From: Thereva unica | Taxonomy: Eukaryota; Arthropoda; Insecta; Diptera; Therevidae | DNA length: 64,000 nt | Assembly: GCA_949987705.1 (NCBI GenBank) | Contig: OX465283.1 | Location: forward strand, 94,971,813-95,035,812 | Reading direction: 5' to 3' | Shown: positions 1 to 10,720 of the stretch, piece after piece | Layout of the letters: the number at the start of each line of letters is the position of its first letter | Position numbering within the stretch: position 1 is the first letter of the stretch | Made by a program: the position numbers and the translations under genes | Notes under the pieces: model-generated | The model's database searches: none | What the model saw: the letters and a program-made list of their open reading frames with translations, nothing else | Told to the model about the DNA's origin: nothing

Positions 1-560
1 TTCTCATAGTGGTGAGAGAGGCTCGAAACAAGATTGTAGAACTCAACAGCAACATCAGGATTGAAAACATTAGGGGGACAGTATACACTTATCACTACAC
101 ATTTGTCATAAGCGGACTTTATTTCAACCGCAATAAATTCAAATTGCGATCCAGTGGACCTGCCAACTACTTTAGACGAAACCGAAGATTTAACATAAAT
201 TGCAACACCACCACCGGTACGACTAACACGATCATTGCGATGCAACGAGAAATGAGGAAGGGATACAAAAGATGAAGGAATTTCTGGTTTCAACCAAGTT
301 TCACTTACAAGAATAACATGCAATTTAGTATTTTGGAACATATAACTTAACTCATCCATTTTATTTTTCAAACTCCTAGCATTCATAACGCACATGTTCA
401 GCCCAGAGGAGGAGGAACAAATGACATTAAGCAGCGTTCCTTCACTGTGCACTCTATTGGCAAAATGAATAGTACGAGTAAATAGCACGACACATAACCA
501 CGAGCACAGAAGCAGCCATGAAGAGAAATTTTGAAGAGAAAGAGAAAAGAATTAAAGTAA
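1..560 (-). CDS. CR1/Jockey-like non-LTR ORF2, endonuclease N-terminus (partial)
   Basis: This is the start of an apurinic-type endonuclease domain of a non-LTR retrotransposon, which nicks target DNA for target-primed reverse transcription. Reading leftward, one frame shows the motif NARSLKNKMDEL, then VSETWL, HRNDR, GGGVAIYV and VISVYCPPN, the usual order of the first half of the domain. A hydrophobic leader precedes it. The gene is cut by the left window edge before the GDFN and SDH motifs. The same order occurs in the element at 57092-60230, so the two are related. No clear start codon was found; frames upstream of about 560 are confused, perhaps by a frameshift. Confidence 0.75.
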
Positions 561-775
561 AGATAGAAAATATAGGATAAAGAGGAACTGGTAGGGATTG
601 TTCGAGGATAAGGAAGATACAATAGTGAGAAAATTTAACAATTAAAAGTTGTTTAAAAGAAAAAATAATATAACTAGACTTAAATGGAATAAATGTAAAA
701 AGAAAGCTAGAACTATAGATAAAATAAAATATACATATTATTAAAACTAATACGTCACGCTGCATATCCAAACCC

Positions 776-1306
776 TCATAGAGAAGAGCCGCAGTCGCCG
801 AGATTTGCTTCCAGAAAATGGTCCAACGCATCAGCAGACGTTATTTTTAAAAAAGGTCCATCCTTAATTCTCCTAATATAAACAATACCACGCCTTGACG
901 AAACGGAATGAATAATTTTCCGCACTTTTAATTTGACAGCAGCTCTAAATATTGTCTGATTATTTTTCGACAAGCTCTCAGCGGCAAAAATTTTAGCGGA
1001 GCTTTTGAAGCTGGGACTAATTTGGTTTAAACTAACCCCACCTGCTCGATAAAATTTTCTCAAAAACTCTGTTTTCTCATTAAAACATGAGAATTTCACA
1101 ATGAGTCGAGATCTCTTTCTTCCTTCGATGTTGTCTTCACCTTTGCCGCTGCTGTCAGCACCAACGAAAAATCCCCTCGAATACGCCGACAATTCATGTC
1201 CTATATGGGATGAATATAGTTCTGTCGCAAAACGAACCGGCAATTCGCCATCGGCTGTGATGCAAATGTTCACCACTCCATCTGGGGGAGTACCGATGTA
1301 AACCAA
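776..1306 (-). CDS. Probable ORF1 C-terminal part of the same non-LTR element
   Basis: The 176-residue ORF lies just upstream (on the minus strand) of the endonuclease frame, where ORF1 of a two-ORF non-LTR element belongs. The middle to C-terminal half (about residues 65-165) has the look of an ORF1 nucleic-acid-binding domain: a basic stretch, then VKFSCFNEKTEFL, a KVRKIIHSVSSRRGIVYIRR segment and a short tail. No zinc finger or PHD motif is present. The first 60 residues are unfamiliar and the reading frame ends where the plus-strand LOA-like element starts, so the 5' part may be lost to that insertion. Function is inferred from position and general resemblance only. Confidence 0.5.
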   Translation of the reverse strand: MVYIGTPPDGVVNICITADGELPVRFATELYSSHIGHELSAYSRGFFVGADSSGKGEDNIEGRKRSRLIVKFSCFNEKTEFLRKFYRAGGVSLNQISPSFKSSAKIFAAESLSKNNQTIFRAAVKLKVRKIIHSVSSRRGIVYIRRIKDGPFLKITSADALDHFLEANLGDCGSSL

Positions 1307-1317
1307 AGGGGTGAGTG

Positions 1318-4264
1318 TCTTCTAGAATTTATCGTTACGAATAACATAGATATTGCAAATAGAGGATGCAAACCCACTTTTATCACTGCTAGTAGAAAGG
1401 AGGTGCTGGACCTCACCTTCACGAGCAGGCTTTTATCCGACAGGATTGAAAACTGGCGTGTTCTGGACGAGGCCTCACTGTCGGATCATCTGCACATTAG
1501 ATTTGACATTGTGGGCCTTCCACATATCCGCGCCTCTTCTTTGGTTCCTAAGAAAACCAACTGGTCTAAGTTTCAGGGGCTTGTGGCCTCGAAATCACAC
1601 CAGCTTGCGGCTTCTATCAGCTCAGTGTATGAACTGGAGAATGCGGCCACGCAGCTTACTGACGTGCTGATCTCTTCCTACCATGACAGCAACACTGTCT
1701 CTTCCTTTCAGTCATCGCGAAAGGTGCCCTGGTGGAATGACAGGTTAGCTGCAATGCGTAGAGATGTTAGCAGATTGTTCAATAGAGCAAAACACACCGG
1801 GTATTGGGATGAATATAGGTTCACCCTAAGAGCCTATAACAAGGAGTTGAGACGTTCCAAAAGGATTGCCTGTCGGAAACACTGTGAGAGCATTCAGACT
1901 CTATCAGAGGCGACTAGACTCCAAAAGCTACTTTCCAAAAACTCCTTCAACGGAGTGGGCCTTCTCAAAAAGGAGGATGGCTCCTACACCTCTAACCTTG
2001 AGGAAACCTTAAGGTGCCTGCTCAGAGAGCACTTTCCTGGGTCAATCCTCCAGACCGCTTATCCATTGGATCCTGGGTGTAGTCATAGGACCATCCCAGA
2101 CCGCTATTCCCGCAGTCTTTCAGGGAATATCTTCGACTGTGACAAGGTTAAATGGGCAGTGGCCTCTTTTCAACCCTATAAGTCACCCGGAGGAGACGGA
2201 ATTTTTCCGGCACTTCTTCAAAAGGGCCTCGATCTGATCCTCAACCTGGTCTGCCTCTTTAGAGCCAGCTTCAATTGGGGATACATTCCAACCATATGGA
2301 GGAAAGTCGTGGTGGTTTTTATCCCGAAACAGGGCAACAGACCCCTCGAGCTGCCTAAATCGTACAGACCTATCAGCTTAACCTCTTTTCTTTTGAAAAC
2401 AATGGAAAGGCTGCTAGACCTTCATATTAGGTGCAAACTGGAGCTCTCCCTCCCTCTACATAGCTCCCAGTTCGCTTACTCTAAAGGTAAATCAACAGAG
2501 GTTGCTTTACACCACCTGGTCAGTAAAATCGAAAAGGCCTTCCTTGCTAAGGAAACTGCCTTATGTGCGTTCCTTGACATCGAAGGTGCTTTCGATAACA
2601 CAGGCTATGATTCTATCTCTAGAGCACTGGCTCTCAGAAATCTGGATCCTCACACGATTGAGTGGATAAATGCCATGCTTGCAGATCGCGACATTTCTTC
2701 TACCCTAGGTGTCTCCACCATTAGTGTTAAGGCTATTAAGGGGTGCCCTCAAGGTGGAGTCTTATCCCCGTTACTCTGGTCACTAGTTGTGGATGAACTC
2801 TTGATCAAACTATCTGAATCTGGTTTCGATGTCATCGGTTATGCAGATGATTTTGCCATCATTGTCTCTGGGAAGTTTGACTTGACCATTACAGAGATCA
2901 TGAGAACAGCACTTCGAGAAGTTCAAAGATGGTGTACCAAGGAGGGTCTGTCAATCAACCCAAATAAGGCTGTCCTGGTACCTTTTTCCAAACGCTACAA
3001 AGTGGACCTAGGTCCTATCTGTATCCAGAATACCACAGTTGAGTATTCAGACTCAGTCAAATATTTGGGAATAAATTTAGACAAGAGGCTGAACTGGAAC
3101 GCTCAACTTGACCACGTCATCAGCAAAGCCACAAGGGCCATATGGGCCTGCAAAAGGCTTCTGGGTAGGACATGGGGTCTTACACCACAAATGATGTACT
3201 GGATGTACAATACGATCGTTAAACCTGTTGTCACTTATGCTGCTATAGTTTGATGGCCCAAGACTAAACAGGTTACGTAGATCCTCAAGTGCAGCAAGCT
3301 GCAACGGCTTGCTTGCCTCTCCATTACCGGAGCTATGCGGACCTGCCCCACAGCTGGAATGGAAGCAATCATTGGATTGACCCCTTTGCATCTTTTCATA
3401 TGGAAATCCGCCGCCATAAGTGCCTTGAGACTTCAGATCTCATCCAACTGGCCCCATACGGTCAAAGGACACATGGATATCCTTAAAAATATCCCAAGCA
3501 TTTCCATCTGCCGCGTATCCGACCATATGGTTAGTCAACTGCGACCTGCGCTAGGCTCAACCTTGAGAAAGGTCTGAAAGGCGCCAACATTAAAATCTTT
3601 TCTGACAGCCAAGCTGCCATCAAGGCACTCTCACCGGGGAAGTTTTCTTCCAAAATAGTAGCAGGGTGTTTTGACGTACTCCAGAGCCTGACCAGAAGAA
3701 ACGAGATCTCGCTCTGCTGGGTCCCCGGACACTGGGGTATCGAGGGAAATGAGGCTGCAGACAGCCTCGCGAGGGAGGGGTCTGAGACTTTGTTCCAGGG
3801 CCCAGAACCCTTCTGTGGCATCTCTTGGTCCACCTCCAAGTCCTTGATAGAAGAGTGGATTAAGAAATAAGACCCTTTGCCTTAAGGGGCACTATTACTC
3901 TAAACAGAGCGGACCTAAGGCTGCTGGTGGGCTATCTCACTGGCCATGTAGGACTGCGGTACCACCTCCACAACCTAGGTCTGTCTCAAGAGACAGAATG
4001 CCGACACTGCTTGGAAGGCGATGAAACTTAAACACATATTCTTTGTGAATGTCCTGCTCTGATCTGGCTTAGAAGAAGAACGTTTATCAGAGAGTTCTTG
4101 AGCCCTGCCCAAGTCCGGTCTTTATCAACTAAAGACCTTCTTACCTTCATTCGGAAGGCCGATAGTCTGTTCCGCTAGTGGGGTACGTACAAAATAGGCC
4201 TAACTTGGCCGCAGTGTTCACCATATGGGTTGCCCCCTCATTCCTTAATAATAAAATAATAATA
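1318..4264 (+). mobile_element. 5'-truncated LOA-like non-LTR retrotransposon
   Basis: The element begins in the middle of an endonuclease domain near 1329, so it is 5'-truncated, the usual result of incomplete reverse transcription. It runs through reverse transcriptase, RNase H and a terminal zinc knuckle and ends in a simple AT tail (taataataaaataataataa, about 4243-4264). It abuts ORF1 of the oppositely oriented element at its left end. I could not identify a convincing target-site duplication. Beyond the tail lies unrelated satellite-like DNA. Confidence 0.75.
1329..4180 (+). pseudogene. LOA-like ORF2: endonuclease end, reverse transcriptase, RNase H, zinc knuckle
   Basis: An open stretch to 3253 holds the end of the endonuclease (ASLSDHLHI) and a full reverse transcriptase: YRPISLT, FLDIEGAFDN, GCPQGGVLSPLLW and the catalytic GYADDFAII. 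After stops at 3251 and 3280 and frame changes, an RNase H domain is readable at about 3575-3870 (FSDSQAAIKAL, WVPGHWGIEGNEAADSLA) and a CRHC...H...C knuckle near 4000-4050. The RNase H after RT together with the DIEGAFDN motif points to the LOA or a neighbouring clade. The first RNase H aspartate region is missing or frameshifted. Several stops and shifts make it inactive. Confidence 0.8.
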
Positions 4265-4359
4265 ACTTGAAATTTTGCACATATGTATAGTTCACGTGAC
4301 AATGCAATCGGACCGTTTTGTAAAAAAATCAAGATGGCGTTTCAAGATGGCTGAATTTT

Positions 4360-4990
4360 GATATCGTGTTCCCCGAACCTTGGCGTGGGTATCAAATTAA
4401 AGCGTATGATAAATAGAATACAATTAGCAGTGTGGCGTCATTCCAAATTCAAAATAGCAAATAAAAAATGCGGCCAACACAAAACGGGGAATAACATTTT
4501 TCTTTACAGGTCACTCGGAATGTATATCAAATGAAATGGTATAACAAGTACAATACTATTAGCTGTGTGACGTCACTTTAAATTCAAAATGGCGGCAAAG
4601 CAAAATAGCGGCCAACACAAAGTGGATTATTACCTTTTTCTTTACAACGCGCTCAGCATAGGTATCAAATGAAAGAGTGTGACAAGTAGAATACTATTAG
4701 ATGTGTAGCGTCATTACAAATTAAAAATGGCGGCCAACGAAAAATGGCCGATTATATTTTTCTTTACAAACAACTCGATCGGTATGGGTATCAAATGAAA
4801 GGGTATAAAAAGTTGGGAAAAATGGGGGATTACCTTTTTTTACTTCGCGCTCGGTATGGTTATTAAATGAAAGGGTAGTAGAAAGCAAGTAGAATACTAT
4901 TATCTAGATCGCTTCGGTTTACCTTTTTCTTTACTTCGCTCTCGGTATGGATATCAAGTAAAGGTGATGACAGTAAGTAAAACGTCATTT
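4360..4990. repeat. Diverged tandem repeat, about 130-bp units
   Basis: Units carry a motif like atcaaatgaaagggtat followed by aagtagaatactatta, a GTGACGTCA-like segment, aaaatggcggcc and a stretch ending in tttctttac...ctcggtatg. Copies start near 4388, 4521, 4661, 4786 and 4857. The motif is the reverse complement of the one in the large satellite at 40735-43812, so these appear to be old copies of the same repeat superfamily. Confidence 0.7.
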
Positions 4991-5100
4991 GAAATCAAAT
5001 ATGGCAGCCACCACAAAATGGCGGAAGACATATAATAGACTAAAAGTAGAAAATAAAAATATGGTTTAAAAATAACTAAAAAATATGCTTTTATTTTAAA

Positions 5101-5945
5101 ATGTTTGGCTCTTTTTATGGGAACAAACAGAACATTTCTAGTAATATTTTTTCTAAGCAAGTCCTGATGGGTAAATATGGAGAGATTAAAGCTGGACTAT
5201 ATAATAGTAAAAATTCAATGCTTGGGGCAGACCAAAGCTCAGATTCAGAGTCAATTAACAGACCAGCAAAATTTGCTGAAGGTGCAAATAAATTTGGTGA
5301 AAATAGTGACAAAATTCGGCAATACCCTTGATGAACCCAAGGTTATGATGAATCAAATTCATTTACTTCTGAAGAAGAAGATGATGAAAATTTGCAAAGT
5401 TTGGAATCAATTAACGAAGTCCCAACAAAACGAGCTAAGTTGGTTGAATATGAGAATAAATATACTCAAAACTTTCGACAATATCACTGCAAACACCCTC
5501 AATTAAATGTTCAAGAGGAAGATGGTGATGATGAAAATCCAAAGTTATACGATCCCAATGAGCTAGTTGATAAATTGAGATGCTTAGCGCCAACTAAAGA
5601 AGGAAAAGAAATATTTTCGATAGACTAGAGGCTTAGCGGAAGCCCCTTTGTACTGTTCGACAATCTATATTTTTCATATAGAAGAATGTTGAACAGCAAC
5701 TCTGAATGAATGAACTTGTAGCGAAATCAAACAGCTCAGTATCAAATTAGACAGCTCAATGAACAAGAAGTTAGTAAATCAGTTAAGGACCCTTTAACTA
5801 AATAGGCTAAAGAAGGATATTAAATTGCGCAACAAGCAGCATATCTGGAGGAAACTTTCAAATCAATCACATAATCTCTTAAACAATTTGTGGGAGATGT
5901 TAAACTGGAGTTAAAAGAAGAAGAGGAAGAAGATCAAATACCGCA
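5101..5945 (+). pseudogene. Decayed plus-strand gene, Polinton-like cluster member (left half)
   Basis: Pieces of an acidic, lysine-rich protein can be read through frameshifts and stops: a serine/glutamate-rich part (5200-5400), SINEVPTKRAKLVEYENKY (about 5401-5460), YDPNELVDKLRCL (about 5545-5590), and then a glutamine-rich likely coiled coil at 5720-5945 with three stops. The DPNELVD motif recurs at 10393 on the far side of the CR1-like insertion, which suggests that both belong to one gene or two related genes. I associate such proteins with virus-like Polinton/Maverick clusters of arthropods, from memory and with low certainty. Its role is unknown. Confidence 0.45.
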
Positions 5946-6127
5946 GATTTATTTATTTATTTATTTATTAACGGGATAAACCCTCTTAAATTTTTAACAA
6001 AGTATACAAAAGTAGAATATTGCAAATTTTTGGTTTAGTACTCAAAATAACACAATAACTTATAATAACACATAATTAAATGCACAAAATGAAAGTAATA
6101 GAAAAATAAAATGAAATAAAATGCCCC

Positions 6128-8953
6128 CTACACGCGCCGCCACAAAGTGGATTTAACAGTAGAATCGTTGACATATCTCAAATCAATTTCATTCGCCATT
6201 ACATTAGCCAAAATCATAGCTCGGTTTATCGCGCAATGGGCACCGATGTTCGTTCTAAATCTTTCCTCAACAAAAATGTCAGTGTTTCTCGAGTTTAGAC
6301 GCGGGACACGAAAATGAACGTAAGATAAAAGGGCAGGCGAGTCAATAAGCCCATTCAATAGTTTAAACAATAATAACACATCATTATGATCTCGCCTCCT
6401 TTTCAATGACAACAAGTTAGTGGAGTGCATAATAGGTTCGTAATCATGGTCATCGATGCTCATTGGGTTTCCTGTTGCATATGCAATCTGTCGCAAGATT
6501 TTATGTTGTATCGTTTCCAATGCCTTTACATACTTATCCGCGTCAGGTGACCAAGCGACGGAACAGTATTCTAAAAGTGGTCTCACCATGGTTTTATATA
6601 ACAAACTTAAAATCCTTTGGTCGCGAAATTGTTTGAAGTTGCGATATACCAAGCCCCAAGTACGCCATGCAGATGTACTTATATCACTAATATGGCGGTT
6701 AAAAGATAGCTTACTATCAAATACTACGCCTAAATCTTTGAAGTACGCAACCTTCTCCATTAATTCGCCCCCCAAAGAATATCCATACTCTACTATTTTT
6801 TTCTTTTTCGTGTACGTCATTGTTACGCATTTCTTTATATTCACCTCAAGACCATTATCCGAGCACCATATGAAAAAAGAGTTTAAGTCTTCCTGCAGAG
6901 CAACTGCATCTTCAACACAGGTAATCTGTTTATAAATCTTAGTATCGTCCGCATAAAGTAGCACCGAGGACGACTTAACTATCTTTGGCAAATCATTAAT
7001 ATAGAAATTGAAAAATAACGGTCCCACATGAGATCCTTGCGGAACTCCCGATGGTACATGCACTCGTGCTGACTCGCAGTTATTTACACTGACATATTGC
7101 TGTCTGTCCATTAGGTAGCTACTTATCCATTTCAATAGGTTACCAGTTAACCCGTAAGCTTCAAGTTTTTTCAGTAGTAATTTATGAGGAACCCTATCAA
7201 ATGCCTTAGTTAAGTCAGTGTAAATAACATCAGTCTGCTGGCCATTATCGATCGATCGCAGTAACATACTTTCAATTCCAAGAAGGTTGGTAGTCGTTGA
7301 TCTTCGCCCAATAAATCCGTGTTGTTCAGGGCAAATTACGGTTCTATAAATAGTGCACAAGTAGCCAGCAACAAATTTCTCAAAAAATTTTGGAAGAGCA
7401 CTTAGAATAGAAACAGGCCTATAATTTGACACACATGATTTGTCGCCTTTTTTATAAATCGGATGAATTTTGCTAACTTTCCAAATTTCTGGAAAAGTCC
7501 CAGACGCTAGTGACTTATTAAATATAGAGCAAATAGGCCTTGCTAACGAATATTTGCATGCATTCCAAAACAAATTCGGTATCCTGTCAGGTCCAGCACC
7601 CTTATCGCAACGCAATTTTGACAAACCATCAAAAATTTCCATCAATCCTATCTCCATTGAATCTACAATTCTACCATGATTGATAGCAAAACTGTTCGTT
7701 TGTTGAATATTAGCATTATTATCCGAGTAATTTTTTTGAAATTGATTTGCAAATAGATCACTTATCATTTTTGGGTCATCTGATGAAACTGCGTCATTGT
7801 GCATACATTTAGGAAGTTGATTCGACTTAATCGCGGAGTTAATATGTCTCCAGAACAACTTTGGATTATCGGGTAGATGCGTTTCAATGTACGCCAAATA
7901 TTCATTTTCACATTTAAAATGTAACCGTTTACACAATGATCGGGCTTCAGAAAATTTCGCATAATTATCCGCTGTACGGTTACATTTAAACGCCTTATGA
8001 AACCTTTTTTTATCATTAATTGCTTTAATGAGATCAGACGAGAACCATTCTGGAAAATCACTCTGTACATACTTTGACTTAGGAACATATCTATTTATAG
8101 CATCATACAAAATATCATAAAAAACGGACACATCTTGATTAATATCGCTATTGGACAGTAAATTTGGCCAATCCATCGCACCAAAACATAAATTCATACT
8201 GTAATAATCGGCTTTACGAAAATTAAGATACTCTTTAACAGGTAAATCAGACTTTAGTGTACAAATATTTGAAATCGTAAAATGTAGGGCAGGATGATAA
8301 TTGTCCAGAGGTAAGAAAGGGTCTAAACAACAAAATGACTCCAGAAAATCATCTTTAGAGAATATAAGATCTAAAACTCTTCCATAACAATTTGGAGTTT
8401 GATTATGTTGCTTAAAGTTCGAAAATGAAAAATGATCAATTAAAGTTTGACCCCTCTCACTGGGAGAATTTACATCATCTGCTAACCAATCTACCTCCGG
8501 TATATTATAATCACCAACAAGAATAACATTGTTTGGAGCAAATTGCGCTTCAATAGTACTGATGTCATTACAGTGTTTGGAAAATTGCTCGGTGTTACAT
8601 CTTGGCGGAAAATAGACAGCTCCAATACAAATATCACTAGTAGTCAGTCTAACAAATAACTGATCAAAGTCTGCAGATGCACAAGATATGAACGAAGATG
8701 GAATAGTGTCGCGAACAGCTACGAGAACACCCCCACCACGTTCAGTCAACGAAGACAACCTATCCTGTCTATATACATTGTAATTGATTAAGCCTAATTC
8801 AACATCACAAAAATTAACATTAAGCCACGTTTCAGTAAGAACAATGATATCATACTGAACCGCTGTAGTTAAAATAGCATTTCGAAAATCGCGTAATTTA
8901 GTTCTCATACCGCGCACATTTTGATAGTAAACAGATAAGTTATTACGTAACAA
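6128..8953 (-). CDS. Non-LTR ORF2 polyprotein (endonuclease and reverse transcriptase), 941 aa, intact
   Basis: The protein nicks target DNA and copies the element RNA in the nucleus. The endonuclease occupies about residues 1-225 (YYQNVRGMRTK, TETWLN, GGGVLVAV, LVGDYNIPEVDW, DNYHPALHF). The reverse transcriptase follows at about 470-760: NYRPVSILSALPK, YTDLTKAFDRVPH, SGVPQGSHVGPLFFNFYINDLP and the catalytic LLYADDTKIY. The C-terminal region has the ...WSPDADKYVKALETIQ... form of CR1/Jockey proteins and there is no RNase H domain. The start is the ATG at 8953, 17 bases after the ORF1 stop, a spacing that suggests reinitiation. It is uninterrupted and of normal length. Confidence 0.9.
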   Translation of the reverse strand: MLRNNLSVYYQNVRGMRTKLRDFRNAILTTAVQYDIIVLTETWLNVNFCDVELGLINYNVYRQDRLSSLTERGGGVLVAVRDTIPSSFISCASADFDQLFVRLTTSDICIGAVYFPPRCNTEQFSKHCNDISTIEAQFAPNNVILVGDYNIPEVDWLADDVNSPSERGQTLIDHFSFSNFKQHNQTPNCYGRVLDLIFSKDDFLESFCCLDPFLPLDNYHPALHFTISNICTLKSDLPVKEYLNFRKADYYSMNLCFGAMDWPNLLSNSDINQDVSVFYDILYDAINRYVPKSKYVQSDFPEWFSSDLIKAINDKKRFHKAFKCNRTADNYAKFSEARSLCKRLHFKCENEYLAYIETHLPDNPKLFWRHINSAIKSNQLPKCMHNDAVSSDDPKMISDLFANQFQKNYSDNNANIQQTNSFAINHGRIVDSMEIGLMEIFDGLSKLRCDKGAGPDRIPNLFWNACKYSLARPICSIFNKSLASGTFPEIWKVSKIHPIYKKGDKSCVSNYRPVSILSALPKFFEKFVAGYLCTIYRTVICPEQHGFIGRRSTTTNLLGIESMLLRSIDNGQQTDVIYTDLTKAFDRVPHKLLLKKLEAYGLTGNLLKWISSYLMDRQQYVSVNNCESARVHVPSGVPQGSHVGPLFFNFYINDLPKIVKSSSVLLYADDTKIYKQITCVEDAVALQEDLNSFFIWCSDNGLEVNIKKCVTMTYTKKKKIVEYGYSLGGELMEKVAYFKDLGVVFDSKLSFNRHISDISTSAWRTWGLVYRNFKQFRDQRILSLLYKTMVRPLLEYCSVAWSPDADKYVKALETIQHKILRQIAYATGNPMSIDDHDYEPIMHSTNLLSLKRRRDHNDVLLLFKLLNGLIDSPALLSYVHFRVPRLNSRNTDIFVEERFRTNIGAHCAINRAMILANVMANEIDLRYVNDSTVKSTLWRRV

Positions 8954-8970
8954 TGAATATCCCGTATTTA

Positions 8971-9759
8971 CTAGTTTTTTTTACCCTTCTTCACATTGTT
9001 TTTATTCTCAGCAATCACGTGGCAACCGTTGACAAATTTAATAAACAAGTTTTTTTCCCCATTCCCTATTCTCTGATTCACTTCGGTACGCAGATCGCGA
9101 AGACGTTTAAGTTGAGCCTGAGTAAGGTCATTTTTTATCGAGATTTTGAATTGCGCGAGTTTGGCTTTGTTGGTTAAAACTAATAAGGCGGCACTTCTGT
9201 CACGAAAAGTGACCTTTAAGGGTTTTACAACGCTTTTACCATTGGTAAAACGAAACACTGACACTGCACTAGGTAATCCCTGCACTCGACCCAAAATCTC
9301 GTTGATCACCTCCAAGTCAGATTTCCCGTCCACCGGCTTCACATCGAACGCAATCACATTAGCTGCTCTCCGGTCTCGCTCCGCGACTTCCCTCAGTAGA
9401 TCATCTCCAACCGTTGTAGAACGGGCCTCCAATGCACCAATCCGAGACGAAAAGTCATCCAGTTTTTTACCGTGCTCTAGGACGCTCTCTGTCAGAGCCT
9501 TAGTAGAGTCGTCGACGTACCCCTTCATGCTGGCTTTTAGGTCGTCCATTTGGGACGACAAAATCGAGATAAAGTCCGCCCTGGTGATGGACGAACAACA
9601 TTTCCTGTACCCGCCATTTGGTAGCAGTTTTGCTTTGGCACGATCCGCACAGCTTTGGTGGTATGTCGAATTACAGTTGGGGCACTCCGCATACTCTGTG
9701 TCCACACCCATCACCTTGTTGCATCCCATGCAAGTCCTTCGATCCTCAGATGATGCCAT
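8971..9759 (-). CDS. Non-LTR ORF1 with PHD-like zinc finger, 262 aa
   Basis: This is the RNA-binding companion of ORF2. I take the ATG at 9759 as the start because it has a good Kozak context (accATGg) and is followed directly by the zinc finger; the frame is open further upstream. Residues about 8-50 have cysteines and a histidine spaced as in a PHD-type finger (CMGCNKVM, CPNCNSTYHQSC, KCC). A likely coiled coil follows (about 55-120), then an RRM-like region (VIAFDVKP, VFRFTNGK, PLKVTFRDRSAALLVL) and a basic C-terminus. PHD plus RRM-like ORF1 proteins are typical of CR1-group elements. No lesions were seen. Confidence 0.8.
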   Translation of the reverse strand: MASSEDRRTCMGCNKVMGVDTEYAECPNCNSTYHQSCADRAKAKLLPNGGYRKCCSSITRADFISILSSQMDDLKASMKGYVDDSTKALTESVLEHGKKLDDFSSRIGALEARSTTVGDDLLREVAERDRRAANVIAFDVKPVDGKSDLEVINEILGRVQGLPSAVSVFRFTNGKSVVKPLKVTFRDRSAALLVLTNKAKLAQFKISIKNDLTQAQLKRLRDLRTEVNQRIGNGEKNLFIKFVNGCHVIAENKNNVKKGKKN

Positions 9760-9853
9760 GGTAAAATTATAGACTTTCACACAAATTGTATTTTTTATCA
9801 AAAAAAAAAAACAAAAAACACTAATAAGCACGAATACTGATTTCTTATCACCA

Positions 9854-9944
9854 CGAAAATGAAAAATGATCAATTAAAGTTTGACCCCTCTCACTGGGAG
9901 AATTTACATCATCTGACCCCTCTCACTGGGAGAATTTACATCAT
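9854..9944. repeat. Direct copies of ORF2 sequence at the element's 5' end
   Basis: Bases 9854-9915 match 8420-8481 inside ORF2 over about 62 bases in the same orientation. Bases 9913-9944 repeat the last part once more (the ctcactgggagaatttacat block). The 5' junction of the CR1-like element therefore holds a whole and a partial copy of an internal segment about 1.4 kb away. Confidence 0.85.
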
Positions 9945-10720
9945 TTATGAAACATACACACCGCCAGCACAAAAATATTTTAAGCTGGAACCAATTAGCA
10001 CTGTGTCACTAGCAATGATATCATTAATAAAGCTTATGAAGTGTACTATAACAACGACGACGTGTTAAATATTGGTAATTCGATCATATATGTAAGTTGA
10101 TAAAGAAAATTTTCTTATTGGCGGGAAGCAGTATAAGATAACTGAAGGCTTAGCTGAACTACTTTTTATGAAAAAGCCCCAAGGTTACTCCAATATATGA
10201 TCTGGCCAATTATTAAGCAATTGTAAATGACACATGCATCTAAAAATGTAATTTTAAAGAAAACCAGCAAATAAAAGGAAAAAATAGCTACAAATATAGA
10301 AAGAAAATAAAAAAGTTGAATCGCGCTCCTCATACTGGAAAGGGGAGATGCATATTCCCAGGAAAAATATCGACTGCACACATATATTGGGATGACCCCA
10401 ACGAGCTAGTTGATAGGCTACGCATATTGGTAACATCGTAGCAAGCTGGAAAGTCTCAATCTTTAAATAAATGCGAGAACATAGGGTTATTGACTAAGCA
10501 AACAAAATCATGAAAAACTTGGAATTCACCCCCTACTTGAAGAAGGCAGATATGGTTAGGAGTATCATATGGAAAGGAGTATCGAATAAAGTCAGCATGC
10601 TGACGCTCAACATCCTTTGGAGATCGTATTCAACTGCAGCTGGATGAACAACAAATTTTGCTGCCCGCCAGATATAATTACATGTCTGAACAAGCCTTAT
10701 CTGGCCGGGAAATTTCTACA
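9945..10720 (+). pseudogene. Decayed plus-strand gene, Polinton-like cluster member (right half)
   Basis: After a frameshift, a readable stretch at about 10105-10200 contains LIGGKQYKITEGLAELLFM followed by KKPQGYS. A lysine-rich segment lies at about 10255-10330, and WDDPNELVDRLR at 10388-10425 is close to DPNELVDKLRCL at 5545-5590. Several stops and frameshifts make it a pseudogene. The pairing across the CR1-like insertion suggests that one ancestral plus-strand gene was split, though two tandem relatives are possible. The function of this protein is not known to me. Confidence 0.45.

Larger units (their letters stand above)
5946..9944 (-). mobile_element. CR1/Jockey-like non-LTR retrotransposon with two intact ORFs
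   Basis: On the minus strand the order is 5' region, ORF1 (9759-8971), ORF2 (8953-6128), a 3' UTR of about 180 bases and a short (AAAT)n tail at 5967-5946. Both ORFs are open throughout, so this copy is young and may be competent. It splits the decayed plus-strand gene at 5101-10720. Its 5' end carries an odd duplication of internal ORF2 sequence (9854-9944). Confidence 0.8.

Noticed and set aside
9146..9772. 208-residue plus-strand ORF
   Set aside because: Shadow of the non-LTR ORF1, which has a zinc finger and RRM-like pattern on the minus strand.
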